From NCBI RefSeq assembly GCF_000282655.1, contig NZ_AKIV01000072.1:1-64000 (forward strand): a stretch of 64,000 nt of DNA, given 5' to 3'. Below the pieces are notes generated by a model. That model did no database searches. It saw only the letters and a list, made by a program, of their open reading frames with translations, and had not been told where the DNA came from. Below, piece after piece: positions 9,012 to 18,543 of the stretch. Source of the DNA: Polaromonas sp. CF318 (GTDB taxonomy: Bacteria; Pseudomonadota; Gammaproteobacteria; Burkholderiales; Burkholderiaceae_C). Position numbers and translations under genes: made by a program. How positions within the stretch are numbered: the first letter of the stretch is position 1; each line of letters opens with the position of its first letter.

Positions 9012-10712
9012 ATGTTGAAGCAACCTGCCAGCAAATATCCCGCCTTCGCACCCATTGGCTTGCGCGACCGTACCTGGCCCGATGCCGTCCTGACACAGGC
9101 ACCCGTCTGGCTCAGCACCGACCTGCGTGACGGCAACCAGGCGCTGATCGAGCCTATGGACATAGCGCGCAAGCTGCGGATGTACGGACAACTGCTGCGG
9201 ATCGGCTTCAAGGAGATTGAGGTCGGCTTTCCGGCCGCGTCGCAGGTTGAGTTCGATTTTGTCCGCCACCTGATCGACAACGACATGGTTCCCGACGATG
9301 TCACCCTCCAGGTGATGACACCCGCCAAAGAGCCCTTGATACGCCGCACCATGGAGGCTGTGGCGGGCGCCAGGCGAGTGATTGTGCATTTGTACAACGC
9401 CACCTCGCCCTTGATGCGCGAAGTGGTCCTGGGCATGGATCCGGACCAGATCGTGGAATTGGCCACCAGCCATGCGCGGCTGATTCAGGATTTGGCGCGC
9501 ACCCAGCCCGATACACAGTGGACTTTCCAGTATTCGCCCGAGCATTTTTCCGGCACCGAATTGGCGTTTTCCAGGCGCGTCGTCGATGCGGTCACCGAGG
9601 TGTGGCAGCCCACGGCCGAACGCCCCTGCATCATCAACCTGCCGACCACGGTGGAGCATTCGACCCCCAACGTGTTCGCCGACATGATCGAGTGGATGCA
9701 CCGGAACATCGCCAGGCGCGACGCAGTGGTTCTGTCGGTACACCCGCACAATGATCGGGGCACCGGCGTTGCGGCGGCAGAACTGGCCTTGATGGCAGGC
9801 GCACAGCGGGTCGAAGGCTGCCTGTTCGGCAACGGGGAACGCACCGGCAATCTCGATATCGTCAATGTGGCGCTTAACCTGTACACCCAGGGCGTGGCGC
9901 CCAATCTTGACTTCTCCCATATCGACGAGATCCGCCGCACGGTGGAGCATTGCAACCAGTTGCCGGTGCATCCGCGCCACCCCTATGTCGGCGAACTGGT
10001 CTACACCTCGTTTTCCGGCACCCACCAGGATGCCATCAAAAAAGCCTTCGCCGTCCAAAAAGAAGGCGCCGCCTGGGCCGTTCCCTACCTGCCCATAGAC
10101 CCGAAAGACCTGGGACGCAGCTATGAGGCCGTGATTCGCGTCAACAGCCAGTCGGGCAAGGGCGGCATCGCGTATCTGCTGGAAAGCGAATACGGCCTCG
10201 AACTGCCGCGCCGCTTGCAGATCGAGTTCAGCCAGGCCGTGCAGGCCGTGATGGACAGCGAAGGCAAGGAATTGACGGCACAAGATCTCTGGCAGTTGTT
10301 TCAGGACGAATACGGCATGGCCGGCACCGCGGCGCCGCAGGTCCAGCAAAGCGTGTCGGCGGACGGCGTGGCTTTGACGGCTCAGGTGCAAATCGCCGGC
10401 CAGACACGGCAGATTGCGGGGCAGGGCGCCGGGCCTATCGAGGCCTTCGTCAACGGCTTGAACACCGCGCTGGGCGCCACGGTGCGCGTGCTGGACTACC
10501 ATGAACACGCCCTCGGCTCCGGTGCCGATGCCCGCGCCGTGGCCTACCTGGAATTGCGCGTCGATGAGCGGCATACGGTGTTTGGCGTCGGCCTGGACGC
10601 GAATATCGTCTCGGCGTCTTTGAAGGCCATCCTGTCCGGATGGCAACGCGCGCAAATGCGCAAGGCTTCGAGCGAAAATACGTCTTGCGCCGCTTTGGCC
10701 CCGTCCAACTAA
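9012..10712 (+). CDS. leuA: 2-isopropylmalate synthase, long form (LeuA type 2)
   Basis: It condenses acetyl-CoA with 2-oxoisovalerate, the first committed step to leucine. The 566-residue protein belongs to the longer class shared with Actinobacteria and yeast: the metal-binding [13 protein letters not shown] at 37-49, [11 protein letters not shown] for the catalytic His pair, and a C-terminal LeuA dimer/regulatory domain (about 440-555) for leucine feedback. AGAGG before the ATG at 9012 selects this start over an upstream ATG inside the terminator region. It lies behind a Leu-codon attenuator and 27 bases before a second synthase gene. Confidence 0.94.
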   Translation: MLKQPASKYPAFAPIGLRDRTWPDAVLTQAPVWLSTDLRDGNQALIEPMDIARKLRMYGQLLRIGFKEIEVGFPAASQVEFDFVRHLIDNDMVPDDVTLQVMTPAKEPLIRRTMEAVAGARRVIVHLYNATSPLMREVVLGMDPDQIVELATSHARLIQDLARTQPDTQWTFQYSPEHFSGTELAFSRRVVDAVTEVWQPTAERPCIINLPTTVEHSTPNVFADMIEWMHRNIARRDAVVLSVHPHNDRGTGVAAAELALMAGAQRVEGCLFGNGERTGNLDIVNVALNLYTQGVAPNLDFSHIDEIRRTVEHCNQLPVHPRHPYVGELVYTSFSGTHQDAIKKAFAVQKEGAAWAVPYLPIDPKDLGRSYEAVIRVNSQSGKGGIAYLLESEYGLELPRRLQIEFSQAVQAVMDSEGKELTAQDLWQLFQDEYGMAGTAAPQVQQSVSADGVALTAQVQIAGQTRQIAGQGAGPIEAFVNGLNTALGATVRVLDYHEHALGSGADARAVAYLELRVDERHTVFGVGLDANIVSASLKAILSGWQRAQMRKASSENTSCAALAPSN

Positions 10713-10739
10713 AAAATCTTCAGCTTCAGGAGCCTCACC

Positions 10740-12278
10740 ATGACCGACAAACTCATTATTTTCGACACCACCTTGCGCGACGGCGAGCAGTCGCCCGGCG
10801 CCTCCATGACCCGGGACGAAAAGCTGCGCATCGCCCGCCAGCTGGAGCGCCTGAAGGTCGACGTGATCGAGGCCGGCTTTGCCGCCAGCTCCAACGGCGA
10901 CTTCGAGTGCGTCAAAGCAATCGCGGAAGTCGTCAAGGACTCCACGGTCTGCTCGCTGGCGCGCGCCAATGACAGGGACATTTCCCGTGCAGCCGAGGCC
11001 TTGAAACCGGCCGCTTCCGGGCGCCTGCACCTGTTCCTGGCGACCAGCCCGCTGCACATGGAAAAGAAGCTGCGCATGACGCCCGACCAGGTGTTCGAGC
11101 AGGCCAAACTCTCGGTCCGTTTTGCCAGAAACCTGATGGGCGACATCGAGTTCAGCCCTGAAGACGGCTATCGCTCTGAGCCCGATTTCCTGTGCCGCGT
11201 GCTGGAAGCCGTGATCAAGGAGGGCGCGACCACCATCAACGTGCCCGACACCGTGGGCTACGCCATCCCCGAGCTCTACGGCAACTTCATCAAGAACCTG
11301 CGCGAGCGCATTCCCAACAGCGACAAGGCCGTCTGGTCCGTGCACTGCCACAACGACCTGGGCATGGCCGTCGCCAACTCGCTGGCCGGCGTGAAGATCG
11401 GCGGTGCGCGGCAAGTGGAATGCACGATCAATGGCTTGGGCGAGCGCGCCGGCAACTGCTCGCTCGAAGAGGTGGTGATGGCCGTCAAGACCCGCAAGGA
11501 TTATTTCGGCCTGGAGCTGGGCATAGACACCCAGCACATTCTCGCGGCCAGCCGCATGGTGAGCCAGACCACCGGCTTTGTGGTGCAGCCGAACAAGGCC
11601 GTCGTTGGCGCCAACGCGTTTGCGCACGCCTCGGGCATCCACCAGGACGGCGTGCTCAAGGCGCGCGATACCTATGAAATCATGCGCGCCGAGGACGTGG
11701 GCTGGAGTGCCAACAAGATCGTGCTGGGCAAGCTGAGCGGGCGCAACGCCTTCAAGCAGCGCCTGCTCGAGCTCGGCGTCGCCATGGAGAGCGAGGCCGA
11801 TATCAACAACGCCTTCGCCAAATTCAAGGAACTTGCCGATCGCAAGAGCGAAATCTTCGATGAAGACATCCTGGCGCTCGCCAGCGATGAAAGCGCTTCT
11901 CACGACAACGAGCAGTACGGCTTTGTGTCCCTGTCGCAGCACAGCGAAACCGGCGAACGCCCCCAGGCCAGTGTCGTGTTCACGGTGGCCGGCAAGGAAG
12001 TCAAAGGCGAGTCGGACGGCAACGGCCCCGTGGACGCTTCCCTCAAGGCCATCGAATCACACGTCAAAAGCGGTGCCGAGATGGTGCTTTACTCCGTGAA
12101 CGCCATCAGCGGGTCGACGGAAAGCCAGGGGGAAGTCACGGTGCGCCTGCAGAACAGCGGCCGGGTTGTCAATGGGGTGGGCGCCGACCCGGACATCGTG
12201 GTGGCCTCGGCCAAGGCTTATCTGAGCGCCCTGAACAAGCTCCAAAGTAAAGCTGACCGGGTGGCCGCGCAGGGTTGA
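10740..12278 (+). CDS. leuA: 2-isopropylmalate synthase, classical form (LeuA type 1)
   Basis: A second synthase of 512 residues, only distantly similar to the preceding one. It has [12 protein letters not shown] at 9-20, [15 protein letters not shown] and [15 protein letters not shown], the hallmarks of the E. coli-type enzyme, and a C-terminal allosteric domain ending in [23 protein letters not shown] is seven bases before the ATG. It is in one transcript with the first leuA and ends in a clear terminator, so both are probably under the same attenuator. Citramalate or homocitrate synthase activity cannot be excluded for either copy, but motifs favour 2-IPMS. Confidence 0.92.
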   Translation: MTDKLIIFDTTLRDGEQSPGASMTRDEKLRIARQLERLKVDVIEAGFAASSNGDFECVKAIAEVVKDSTVCSLARANDRDISRAAEALKPAASGRLHLFLATSPLHMEKKLRMTPDQVFEQAKLSVRFARNLMGDIEFSPEDGYRSEPDFLCRVLEAVIKEGATTINVPDTVGYAIPELYGNFIKNLRERIPNSDKAVWSVHCHNDLGMAVANSLAGVKIGGARQVECTINGLGERAGNCSLEEVVMAVKTRKDYFGLELGIDTQHILAASRMVSQTTGFVVQPNKAVVGANAFAHASGIHQDGVLKARDTYEIMRAEDVGWSANKIVLGKLSGRNAFKQRLLELGVAMESEADINNAFAKFKELADRKSEIFDEDILALASDESASHDNEQYGFVSLSQHSETGERPQASVVFTVAGKEVKGESDGNGPVDASLKAIESHVKSGAEMVLYSVNAISGSTESQGEVTVRLQNSGRVVNGVGADPDIVVASAKAYLSALNKLQSKADRVAAQG

Positions 12279-12388
12279 TGTAACAATTTAGAAAATAAAG
12301 TTGTTTAAATTCAAAGACTTGGCGTCGAGTCTGGGTGCAAACCGGGAGACAAAGCGGAAAAATCGCACGAATTGAGTGTATTTTTAGG

Positions 12389-12426
12389 AAAGTCACGCAA
12401 GTTTTTGATATTGCGTGACTTTTTCT
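12389..12426 (+). terminator. Intrinsic terminator after the leuA pair
   Basis: Twelve-base stem AAAGTCACGCAA (12389-12400) / TTGCGTGACTTT (12411-12422), ten-base loop, followed by TTCTATTT. The 110-base gap between the stop codon and this hairpin holds no feature I recognise. Confidence 0.85.
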
Positions 12427-12482
12427 ATTTGTATACACTCCAGCCATTCCATCATTGCAATCCCACGCAGGCAATATTCACC

Positions 12483-13550
12483 ATGTCTCATCAGATTTTC
12501 AATCGCGCATTAAAAATCGTTGGATTCGTGGCTTTGATAGCCGCCTTCGCAGTGCCCGCCGCCAATGCGGCGACCGCCAAAAACACCATTGTCAAAAAGC
12601 AGCACGCTTCGTCCAAAGCGTCCGCCTCCAAAAAAATTGTCTCCACGCGCAAGAGCGTACGTTTTGTTGCAGGTACCAAGCGCCGCAGTATCATCCGCGT
12701 CTCTGTGCCTCCCAAACCTTCCTTCGGCCAGATCGCCGGCCTGCACAGCGCCCAGGATCCGCTGGAGCTCAAGTCCAGCGTGGCGCTGGTGATTGACCAG
12801 GACACGCGCGAAGTGCTGTTCAGCAAGAACGATCATGCGGTGTTGCCTATTGCATCCCTCACCAAACTGATGACCGGCGTCATCATCAGCGGTGCCAAGC
12901 TGCCCATGGACGAGTTGATCACCGTGACGCAGGATGACGTCGACACCGAAAAGGGCAGCAGTTCGCGCCTCAAAGTCGGCACCACGCTGACCCGCGGCGA
13001 ATTGCTGCACCTGGCCCTGATGTCCAGTGAAAACCGCGCGGCACACGCCCTGGGCCGCACCTATCCCGGCGGAATGGGCACCTTCGTGAGCCTGATGAAT
13101 GCCAAGGCCAAAATGCTGGGCATGACCGACACCAGCTATGTCGAGCCCACCGGCCTGTCCAGCCGCAACCAGTCAAGCGCGCAAGACCTGGCGACGCTGG
13201 TCAATGCCGCCCACGGCGACCCCATGCTGCGTGAACTGTCGACCTCCACCGGTTACCAGGTCGCCGTCGGTAGCCGCACGCTGCAGTACAACAACACCAA
13301 CCGCCTCGTGAAGAACCCCGAGTGGGACATCGGCCTGCAGAAAACCGGCTACATCTCTGAAGCCGGCCAGTGCCTGGTCATGCAGACCAAGATCGCCGGC
13401 CGCAAGCTGATCATGGTGTTCCTGGATTCCGCCGGCAAGCTGAGCCGCTTGGGCGATGCCGAGCGCGTGCGCCGCTGGGTGGAGTCCAACCCGGTGACCA
13501 CCGAGCCCAAGCTCAACGTCAGCGCCTCCGTCAAGCAGGCGAACGGCTGA
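12483..13550 (+). CDS. pbpG: D-alanyl-D-alanine endopeptidase, penicillin-binding protein 7 type
   Basis: A periplasmic serine peptidase of the S11 (LMW PBP) family that cleaves D-Ala cross-links in peptidoglycan. The 355-residue product has a signal peptide (about 1-29, cleavage after ANA) and a basic Lys/Ser/Arg-rich linker (30-75). Active-site motifs: SxxK as Ser125-Leu-Thr-Lys128, SxN as Ser182-Glu-Asn184, and KTG at 287-289. The ATG at 12483 is chosen because the signal peptide begins there; an earlier in-frame ATG lies in the terminator. Confidence 0.92.
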   Translation: MSHQIFNRALKIVGFVALIAAFAVPAANAATAKNTIVKKQHASSKASASKKIVSTRKSVRFVAGTKRRSIIRVSVPPKPSFGQIAGLHSAQDPLELKSSVALVIDQDTREVLFSKNDHAVLPIASLTKLMTGVIISGAKLPMDELITVTQDDVDTEKGSSSRLKVGTTLTRGELLHLALMSSENRAAHALGRTYPGGMGTFVSLMNAKAKMLGMTDTSYVEPTGLSSRNQSSAQDLATLVNAAHGDPMLRELSTSTGYQVAVGSRTLQYNNTNRLVKNPEWDIGLQKTGYISEAGQCLVMQTKIAGRKLIMVFLDSAGKLSRLGDAERVRRWVESNPVTTEPKLNVSASVKQANG

Positions 13551-13569
13551 CGGCCGGCCCTTGCGGCCG

Positions 13570-13592
13570 CGCCAAAAAACTGGCGGTTTTTA
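13570..13592 (+). terminator. Short terminator-like hairpin after pbpG
   Basis: CGCCA (13570-13574), loop of six, TGGCG (13581-13585), then GTTTTTATTT. The stem is only five base pairs, preceded by a GC palindrome CGGCCGGCCCTTGCGGCCG that may extend the fold. It sits between convergent genes. Confidence 0.5.
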
Positions 13593-14369
13593 TTTAGGCC
13601 TGTAGCCCAGCGCCGCTGAAATCTCATTGGCGGTTGCCTGCAGCTTGGGTAGCCAGTGCTCGTCAAGCCGGTCCGCAGGCGCCGAAATCGACAAACCCGC
13701 CACCAGCTTGTTCTGGTCGTCGTAAATGCCGGCGGCCATGCAGCGCACCCCCAGTTCCAGCTCCTCGTTGTCGCGCGCGATGCCGTACTGGCGCGCCTTG
13801 GAAAGTTCGCGCTCGAGCACCGGCAACTGGGTGATGCTGTTGCGCGTCTGTCCCGACAGTCCGGTACGCGTCGCGTAGGTGCGCAGGCGCTGGGGATCGT
13901 CAAAGGCCAGGAACAGCTTGCCCACGGAGGTGAGATGCAGCGGCGCGCGGCCGCCTATGGCGCGCACCACCTGCATGCCGGAACGTTCGCTGTAGGCGCG
14001 CTCCACGTACACGATTTCGTCGCCCTGGCGCATGCTCAGGTTCACCGGCTGCTGGGTGATCTTGTGCAGCTCGCGCATGGGGATCAGCGCCGCTTCGCGC
14101 ACATCCAGACGCGCCTTCACGAGGTTGCCCAGCTCGAGCAGGCGCATGCCCAGCCGGTAGCTGCCCGCCGCGGGGCGGTCGACAAAACGTCCTGTGGCCA
14201 GGTCGTTCAGGATGCGGTGAGCCGTGGAAGGGTGCAGGCCCGATTTTTCGCTGATTTCCTTGAGCGACAAGGCCTCCTCGCGGTTTGCCAGGATTTCGAG
14301 CAGCGTGAACATTCTCTCGATGACCTGGACGGTCGGTGTGGCGGAAGGGGCGGAGTCGGGCTTTTTCAT
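13590..14369 (-). CDS. IclR family transcriptional regulator
   Basis: A 259-residue regulator with an N-terminal winged HTH (about 14-75: VQVIERMFTLLEILANREEALSLKEISEKSG..STAHRILNDL) and a C-terminal effector domain containing the conserved APLHLTSVGKLFLAF and ELELGVRCMAAGIYD. IclR proteins bind small organic acids and usually control catabolic genes. No catabolic neighbour is present here; the adjacent genes face other ways, so the target is unknown. Confidence 0.92.
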   Translation of the reverse strand: MKKPDSAPSATPTVQVIERMFTLLEILANREEALSLKEISEKSGLHPSTAHRILNDLATGRFVDRPAAGSYRLGMRLLELGNLVKARLDVREAALIPMRELHKITQQPVNLSMRQGDEIVYVERAYSERSGMQVVRAIGGRAPLHLTSVGKLFLAFDDPQRLRTYATRTGLSGQTRNSITQLPVLERELSKARQYGIARDNEELELGVRCMAAGIYDDQNKLVAGLSISAPADRLDEHWLPKLQATANEISAALGYRPK

Positions 14370-14442
14370 GTGCAGGCTTTCTGCCGCAAATTTTACCCTG
14401 TGAAATGCAGATGCGTCTGGTGACGCATGCGAAGCGGCGGGC

Positions 14443-15228
14443 TCAGGCCGGGGCGGGATGGTCGTCGGCGCCCGGGCTGGCCGCTACGGGGGTTGTGGAA
14501 AGCACCCAGCGGCCTTCCAGCAGCACTTCGTTGGGCTTGAACCCCGCCTTGTAGTTCATCTTGGGGCTCTCGGCGATCCAGTAACCCAGATAGACATAGG
14601 GCAGCTCCAGGCGCCGTGCCTGCTCGATCTGCCAGAGCACGCTGTAGTTGCCATAGCTCGCGCGGGCGTCAGGCTCGTAAAAAGTGTAGACCGCCGAAAT
14701 CCCGTCTTCCAGCACGTCCAGGATGGACACCATCTTGAGCGCGCCCGGCTCGCCGTTGGGCAGGGTTTCGCGGAACTCCACCAGGCGTGAATTGACGCGG
14801 CTTTGCAGCAGGAACTGGGTGTACTGGTCGATGCTGTCGTGGTCCATGCCGCCGCCGGCGTGGCGGCCGTTCTGGTAGCGCAGGTAGAGCTGGTAGTGCT
14901 CGGGCATGAAGCAGAGCTTGAGGATGCGGGCGTGCAGCGTGTGATGCCGCCTCCAGGCGCGGCGCTGGCTGCGGTCCGGATCGAATAGCTTGACGGGCAC
15001 CCGCAGCGGCACGCAGGCCTGGCAGCCGTCGCAGTAGGGGCGGTAAGTGAACATGCCGCTGCGCCGGAAGCCGTTGGTCACCAGGTCCGAATAGGCGTCG
15101 TTGTGAATCAGGTGGCTGGGCGTTGCGACCTGCGAGCGGGCCTGTTTGCCCGGCAGGTAGCTGCAGGGGTAGGGCGCCGTTGCATAGAACTGCAAGGTTT
15201 GCAGGGGCAGGTCTTTGAGGTGCGTCAC
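14443..15228 (-). CDS. bpt: Aspartate/glutamate leucyltransferase (N-end rule, Bpt)
   Basis: It transfers Leu from Leu-tRNA to N-terminal Asp/Glu, marking proteins for ClpS/ClpAP. The 261 residues show the ATE family pattern: PYPCSYLPG near the start, the cysteine cluster [15 protein letters not shown] with Cys66, Cys69 and Cys72, and [19 protein letters not shown] near the end. The stop of aat overlaps its ATG by four bases, so the two transferases are co-translated. Confidence 0.94.
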   Translation of the reverse strand: MTHLKDLPLQTLQFYATAPYPCSYLPGKQARSQVATPSHLIHNDAYSDLVTNGFRRSGMFTYRPYCDGCQACVPLRVPVKLFDPDRSQRRAWRRHHTLHARILKLCFMPEHYQLYLRYQNGRHAGGGMDHDSIDQYTQFLLQSRVNSRLVEFRETLPNGEPGALKMVSILDVLEDGISAVYTFYEPDARASYGNYSVLWQIEQARRLELPYVYLGYWIAESPKMNYKAGFKPNEVLLEGRWVLSTTPVAASPGADDHPAPA

Positions 15229-15998
15229 GGTAGGTCTGTCATTCCCGTCGTTAGAAGCTGATTCCAGTATACGGGTTTGAACTCCCAGAGGGGGGCGGTT
15301 TTGCCCACGTTCCGGGCGAGATGAGTGACAAATTCCGCACGGCTGATCTCACCCGCTCCCAGCGAGGCCAGGTGCCGGGTGTTTTGCTGGCAGTCGATCA
15401 TGGCTATCTCGCGGGCGCGGCAAAAGGCCACCAGCGCCGCCAGCGCGATCTTGGATGCGTCGGTCTGGTGGGCGAACATCGACTCGCCGAACACCATGCG
15501 GCCCAGGTTGACGCAGTAAAGGCCGCCGGCCAGTTCGCCGTTCACCCAAGTCTCCACGCTATGGGCATGGCCGGCCCGGTGGAGGCTGGTGTAGGCCTGT
15601 ACCATGTCCGGGACAATCCAGGTGCCTGGCTGGCCCGCGCGGGGTTTGCTCGCGCAGGCATTGATGACCTGTTCAAAGGCGCCGTCAAAACGAATCTCGC
15701 AACCGGCCTGGGTCTGTTCCTGGAAGCGGGTCAACGTTTTCCGCAGCGAACGATGCAGCCTGAAATGTCGCGTCTGCAAGACCATGCGCGGATCGGGACT
15801 CCACCACAGCGGCGGCTGGCCCAGGCTGAACCACGGAAAAATGCCCTGGGAATAGGCCTGTACCAGCGTCGGCACATCCAGTGCCGCACCGGCAGCCAGC
15901 AGGCCGGGGGCTGGGTCGTGATGGCCCCAGGCCTCTTCGAGCGGCGGAAAGTTTTCGCCGGCGGCAAGCCAGGGCACGGGGCGCGGGAGTTTTCCCAT
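15225..15998 (-). CDS. aat: Leucyl/phenylalanyl-tRNA–protein transferase
   Basis: It adds Leu or Phe to N-terminal Lys/Arg of proteins for ClpS-ClpAP degradation. The 257-residue protein has the family elements [18 protein letters not shown] (about 49-57), [10 protein letters not shown], and the GNAT-like core [25 protein letters not shown], with IDCQQ downstream. It is the first gene of an aat-bpt operon, a pairing typical of Gram-negative N-end-rule systems. Confidence 0.95.
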   Translation of the reverse strand: MGKLPRPVPWLAAGENFPPLEEAWGHHDPAPGLLAAGAALDVPTLVQAYSQGIFPWFSLGQPPLWWSPDPRMVLQTRHFRLHRSLRKTLTRFQEQTQAGCEIRFDGAFEQVINACASKPRAGQPGTWIVPDMVQAYTSLHRAGHAHSVETWVNGELAGGLYCVNLGRMVFGESMFAHQTDASKIALAALVAFCRAREIAMIDCQQNTRHLASLGAGEISRAEFVTHLARNVGKTAPLWEFKPVYWNQLLTTGMTDLP

Positions 15999-16161
15999 GG
16001 CTTAAAAGCGCATCGGCATGAAACGATGGAAGCGGCGGGCCGGGAAGGGCATGCGCACATGGTAGCCGAGTGGGTCGCGGCAGCAAGGCCAGCAGGCGAT
16101 GGCGCCGCTGATGCGCAGAGCGGCCTGCTTGCGGCGAAAAGGCATTGCGGATTTGCGCCGC

Positions 16162-16196
16162 GGAAAAAGAAATGGGCACCACAAGGGTGCCCATTT
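16162..16196 (-). terminator. Intrinsic terminator of tRNA-Asn
   Basis: Read on the minus strand: AAATGGGCACC, loop, GGTGCCCATTT, then CTTTTTCC. The plus-strand arms are 16170-16180 and 16186-16196, an 11-base perfect stem. It lies just past the tRNA 3' end. Confidence 0.85.
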
Positions 16197-16207
16197 CGGA
16201 AATTAAC

Positions 16208-16283
16208 TGGCTCCTCAACCTGGGCTCGAACCAGGGACCTACGGATTAACAGTCCGGCGCTCTACCAACTGAGCTATTGAGGA
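16208..16283 (-). tRNA. tRNA-Asn (GTT)
   Basis: A 76-base cloverleaf with encoded CCA end. The acceptor stem TCCTCAA/TTGAGGA, D arm with AGCTCAGTTGGTAGAGC, anticodon loop CTGTTAA (anticodon GTT) and T arm GGTTCGAGCC are all present on the minus strand. It borders the anomalous gene patch at 16.5-18.3 kb. Confidence 0.97.
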
Positions 16284-16534
16284 ATGAAGCCTTAGATTAT
16301 AGCGTCAATTTTTAAGCTTTTTAAGCCCCAGTTATTTATCCGTTGACTTCTTTGCGCAGGGGGTATGCAGGTCTCCGTAGCGAGAGCGCATTTTGCTATT
16401 GTATTGATAGCATTTCCGGTTCCACCAAATGGCTTGGGCTTGCGAGTCCCGGTGATGACGGCTTTGAACATGGCCGCGTGATGCGGTGTCGCATGCGGAA
16501 AGCGAGCTCCTGGCCGGTGATAACCTATGCCAAT
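16284..16534. other. Intergenic region beside tRNA-Asn
   Basis: About 250 bases of mixed composition. In-frame ATGs at 16343, 16481 and 16493 could extend the glycosyltransferase, but the encoded residues (MTSLRRGYAG...) do not look like protein of this family. It contains TATTGTATTGATAGCA, an AT-rich stretch that may hold the promoter. No repeat of the tRNA 3' end (attachment site) was found here. Confidence 0.4.
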
Positions 16535-17536
16535 ATGCAAGCTGACCAAACAAACGCTCCAGCCCGGAGCTGGGTAATCCGCAGAATCGGTTTTAGCGTT
16601 TTTTGGGCATGCAGCGCTATCGCCCTGGCCCTATGTTTGCTGTGGCAGAAGTATCTGCCGGCTGTGCTCATTCTCGCGGCGCTTTTTCTTGCGGGACTGA
16701 TTTACCGTACTGCCACGCGTTTTGCGGGGATTTCCCAGAATCTGGTCGACCATGGTGTTGCTGCCAATGAAACGCAAAAAAAAGACTCATTGGTGTCCGT
16801 CATCATCTGCAGCGTTGATCCGGTCAAGTATGAGCTGGTGTGCAGCAACTTAAGAGAGCGTTTCGGTGATTCACCGTATGAAATCATTGGCATACATGAT
16901 GCCAAGTCACTGTGCGAGGGATACAACAGAGGCATCGGGAAAAGCCGGGGCGACATCCTGATTTTTTGCCATGACGACATAGAGATCATTTCGCCGAGTT
17001 TTTCCAGCTTGGTTCGCACCCATTTGCAAACCTTTGATGTCATCGGGTGCGCCGGTACGAGCCGGCTCAAGGATAGCAAGTGGATGAGCAGCGGTGACCC
17101 TTATGTCCATGGCGTGCTCGCCTACCCGGCTGCCAACGCCTGGCCCAGTGACCTTTTCCATGTTTCGGTATGGGGCGGGCCAGAGCTGACGCAGGTTAAG
17201 GGCATACAGGCTCTGGACGGATTTTTCATCGCGGCCAATCGCCGAGTCGTCGATTCAGTGCAATTCGATGAAGAAACTTTTGATGGTTTTCATGGGTATG
17301 ACACGGACTTCACTTACGCGGCTTTTTTGCACGGTTTTGAAGTGGCGGTATGCAAGGACATCTTGATTGCCCATAAATCAACCGTCGGAGATTTTGAGGG
17401 CGTCTATAAGACCTACGCGAGCAGATTCCGGGAAAAATACAAGGACCACTTGCCGGAAAAGGCAAGTGACGACACGACCGTACAGGTCGATTTTCCCTAT
17501 GTAAGCCGTGCCCAAATGCTGAAGGCCTGGGTTTAA
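16535..17536 (+). CDS. Membrane-anchored glycosyltransferase-like protein (GT-A, StrF-type)
   Basis: From the ATG at 16535 the product is 333 residues. Two hydrophobic segments (about 17-38 and 41-57) anchor the N-terminus. The catalytic-like domain starts at about 86 with SVIICSVDP, continues with AKSLCEGYNRGIGKSRGDILIFCHDDIEI (HDD at 146-148 in the position of a DXD motif) and LDGFFIAANRRVVDSVQFDEETFDGFHGYDTDFTYAA, resembling GT2/StrF-like transferases that act on extracellular sugars. It converges with a methyltransferase gene. Start is uncertain; no strong ribosome site is visible. The acceptor is unknown. Confidence 0.78.
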   Translation: MQADQTNAPARSWVIRRIGFSVFWACSAIALALCLLWQKYLPAVLILAALFLAGLIYRTATRFAGISQNLVDHGVAANETQKKDSLVSVIICSVDPVKYELVCSNLRERFGDSPYEIIGIHDAKSLCEGYNRGIGKSRGDILIFCHDDIEIISPSFSSLVRTHLQTFDVIGCAGTSRLKDSKWMSSGDPYVHGVLAYPAANAWPSDLFHVSVWGGPELTQVKGIQALDGFFIAANRRVVDSVQFDEETFDGFHGYDTDFTYAAFLHGFEVAVCKDILIAHKSTVGDFEGVYKTYASRFREKYKDHLPEKASDDTTVQVDFPYVSRAQMLKAWV

Positions 17537-17569
17537 CCATTTGTTGGTTTCACCGGGCCGTCCCGGGCG

Positions 17570-18304
17570 CTATCGGGGCTCGGCCCTGACAACATACTGG
17601 ATGGGCATTGCATCTTCCATTGCAGTTTGTGGATCTGCTCCTGCCAGCCTTGCGAGCTGTTCGATCACAGGGAAAAATTGATCCCTTGCAGGTTCCGGGA
17701 AGATTCTGGGGACGCATTCCGTGACCGTGAACCCCGTGTCGTTGAACATTTCCAGGATGGTTTGCCTGGTGAAAAACCGCAAATGGGTTTTGTCCAGCAG
17801 GCCGCTTTCCTCGTAGCGGAAATCCCCGATGCTTAACCGGGCCTGGAGGGACCAGTGCTGCGCATTGGGAATGCAGGCTGCGATGCTGCCCCCCGGCGGC
17901 ATGGCTTTGCGCACCTTGCGCAGGATATTCCAGGGATTCCTCAGGTGCTCCAGGCAGTCGCCGAAAATCCAGCAGTCCCTGTCCGCATGCTTGTTCCAGA
18001 ATGCGTCGTCGGCATTCTCGATGTCCATGACCAGGGTCTCGTTGCAGTAGCGATCTGCCAGCTTTGCGTAATCAGGGTCTATCTCGATCCCGAAATAGTG
18101 GCAGCCAGGCGATATTTTCTTGAACTCTCTTGCCAGGGCGCCCGAACTGCAGCCTACTTCAATCAGTTTGCTGGCGCTCCATGGGATGACCTCCAGAAGA
18201 TCCTGGTTGTGAAATTCGTGAACCGGGGTTTGACTCATGGGTTTGGGCTGTGGAGTGAAATGTTCATGCCAGTATGGCTTTTCCGAATTGGACTCGAAAA
18301 GCAT
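17570..18304 (-). CDS. Class I SAM-dependent methyltransferase
   Basis: A 244-residue Methyltransf_23-like protein. Motif I is KLIEVGCSSGALAREF (47-61), followed by YFGIEIDPDYA (acidic residue binding SAM ribose), IFGDCLEHLRNPWNILRKV and GGSIAACIPNAQHWS, the usual pattern for methyltransferases in polysaccharide clusters. An alternative start MSQTPVHEF at residue 23 is possible. It faces the glycosyltransferase at 16535; together they suggest a small cell-surface sugar modification set. No other sugar genes are nearby. Confidence 0.85.
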   Translation of the reverse strand: MLFESNSEKPYWHEHFTPQPKPMSQTPVHEFHNQDLLEVIPWSASKLIEVGCSSGALAREFKKISPGCHYFGIEIDPDYAKLADRYCNETLVMDIENADDAFWNKHADRDCWIFGDCLEHLRNPWNILRKVRKAMPPGGSIAACIPNAQHWSLQARLSIGDFRYEESGLLDKTHLRFFTRQTILEMFNDTGFTVTECVPRIFPEPARDQFFPVIEQLARLAGADPQTAMEDAMPIQYVVRAEPR

Positions 18305-18543
18305 AACGCAAGGCGTTGTCGAAATTCATTCTAGGCTCCCGCGCGGGGTTCACGGGCAGGGTAGGTCCGGTATCGGCAAAAAACCTCGGAGCTCGCTGGT
18401 CTTATGGTGCCAAGGGAGGCCGCTCCCCCAGTTACGCGGCATCCGCGATAATTGCTTGGCTCGGCCCCGCCACCTTGCCGGCGCGGGTTGAAGCATCCGT
18501 AGTACCGCACAGTCGCCAGCACCGTTACCCAGAGCAAGCGCAC
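18305..18543. other. Intergenic region upstream of thiM
   Basis: It separates the methyltransferase (minus) from thiM (plus). I looked for a TPP-binding element on the plus strand (CTGAGA, ACCCTTTGAACCTG) and found none. An in-frame ATG at 18316 would extend ThiM by 76 unconserved residues and is rejected. A GCGGCATCCGCGATAATTGCTTGG stretch may hold a promoter, but no confident hexamers are seen. Confidence 0.4.

Noticed and set aside
8700..11942. Very long minus-strand open frame (1080 codons) antisense to pssA and both leuA genes
   Set aside because: It mirrors the codon periodicity of the leuA genes, has His/Gly/Ala-rich composition typical of antisense frames in G+C-rich DNA, and no known domain.
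16208..18304. Integrative element with tRNA attachment site
   Set aside because: No integrase gene and no direct repeat of the tRNA 3' end were found, so only a composition-based patch is claimed.
18305..18543. TPP riboswitch upstream of thiM
   Set aside because: None of the conserved aptamer boxes is present on the plus strand.
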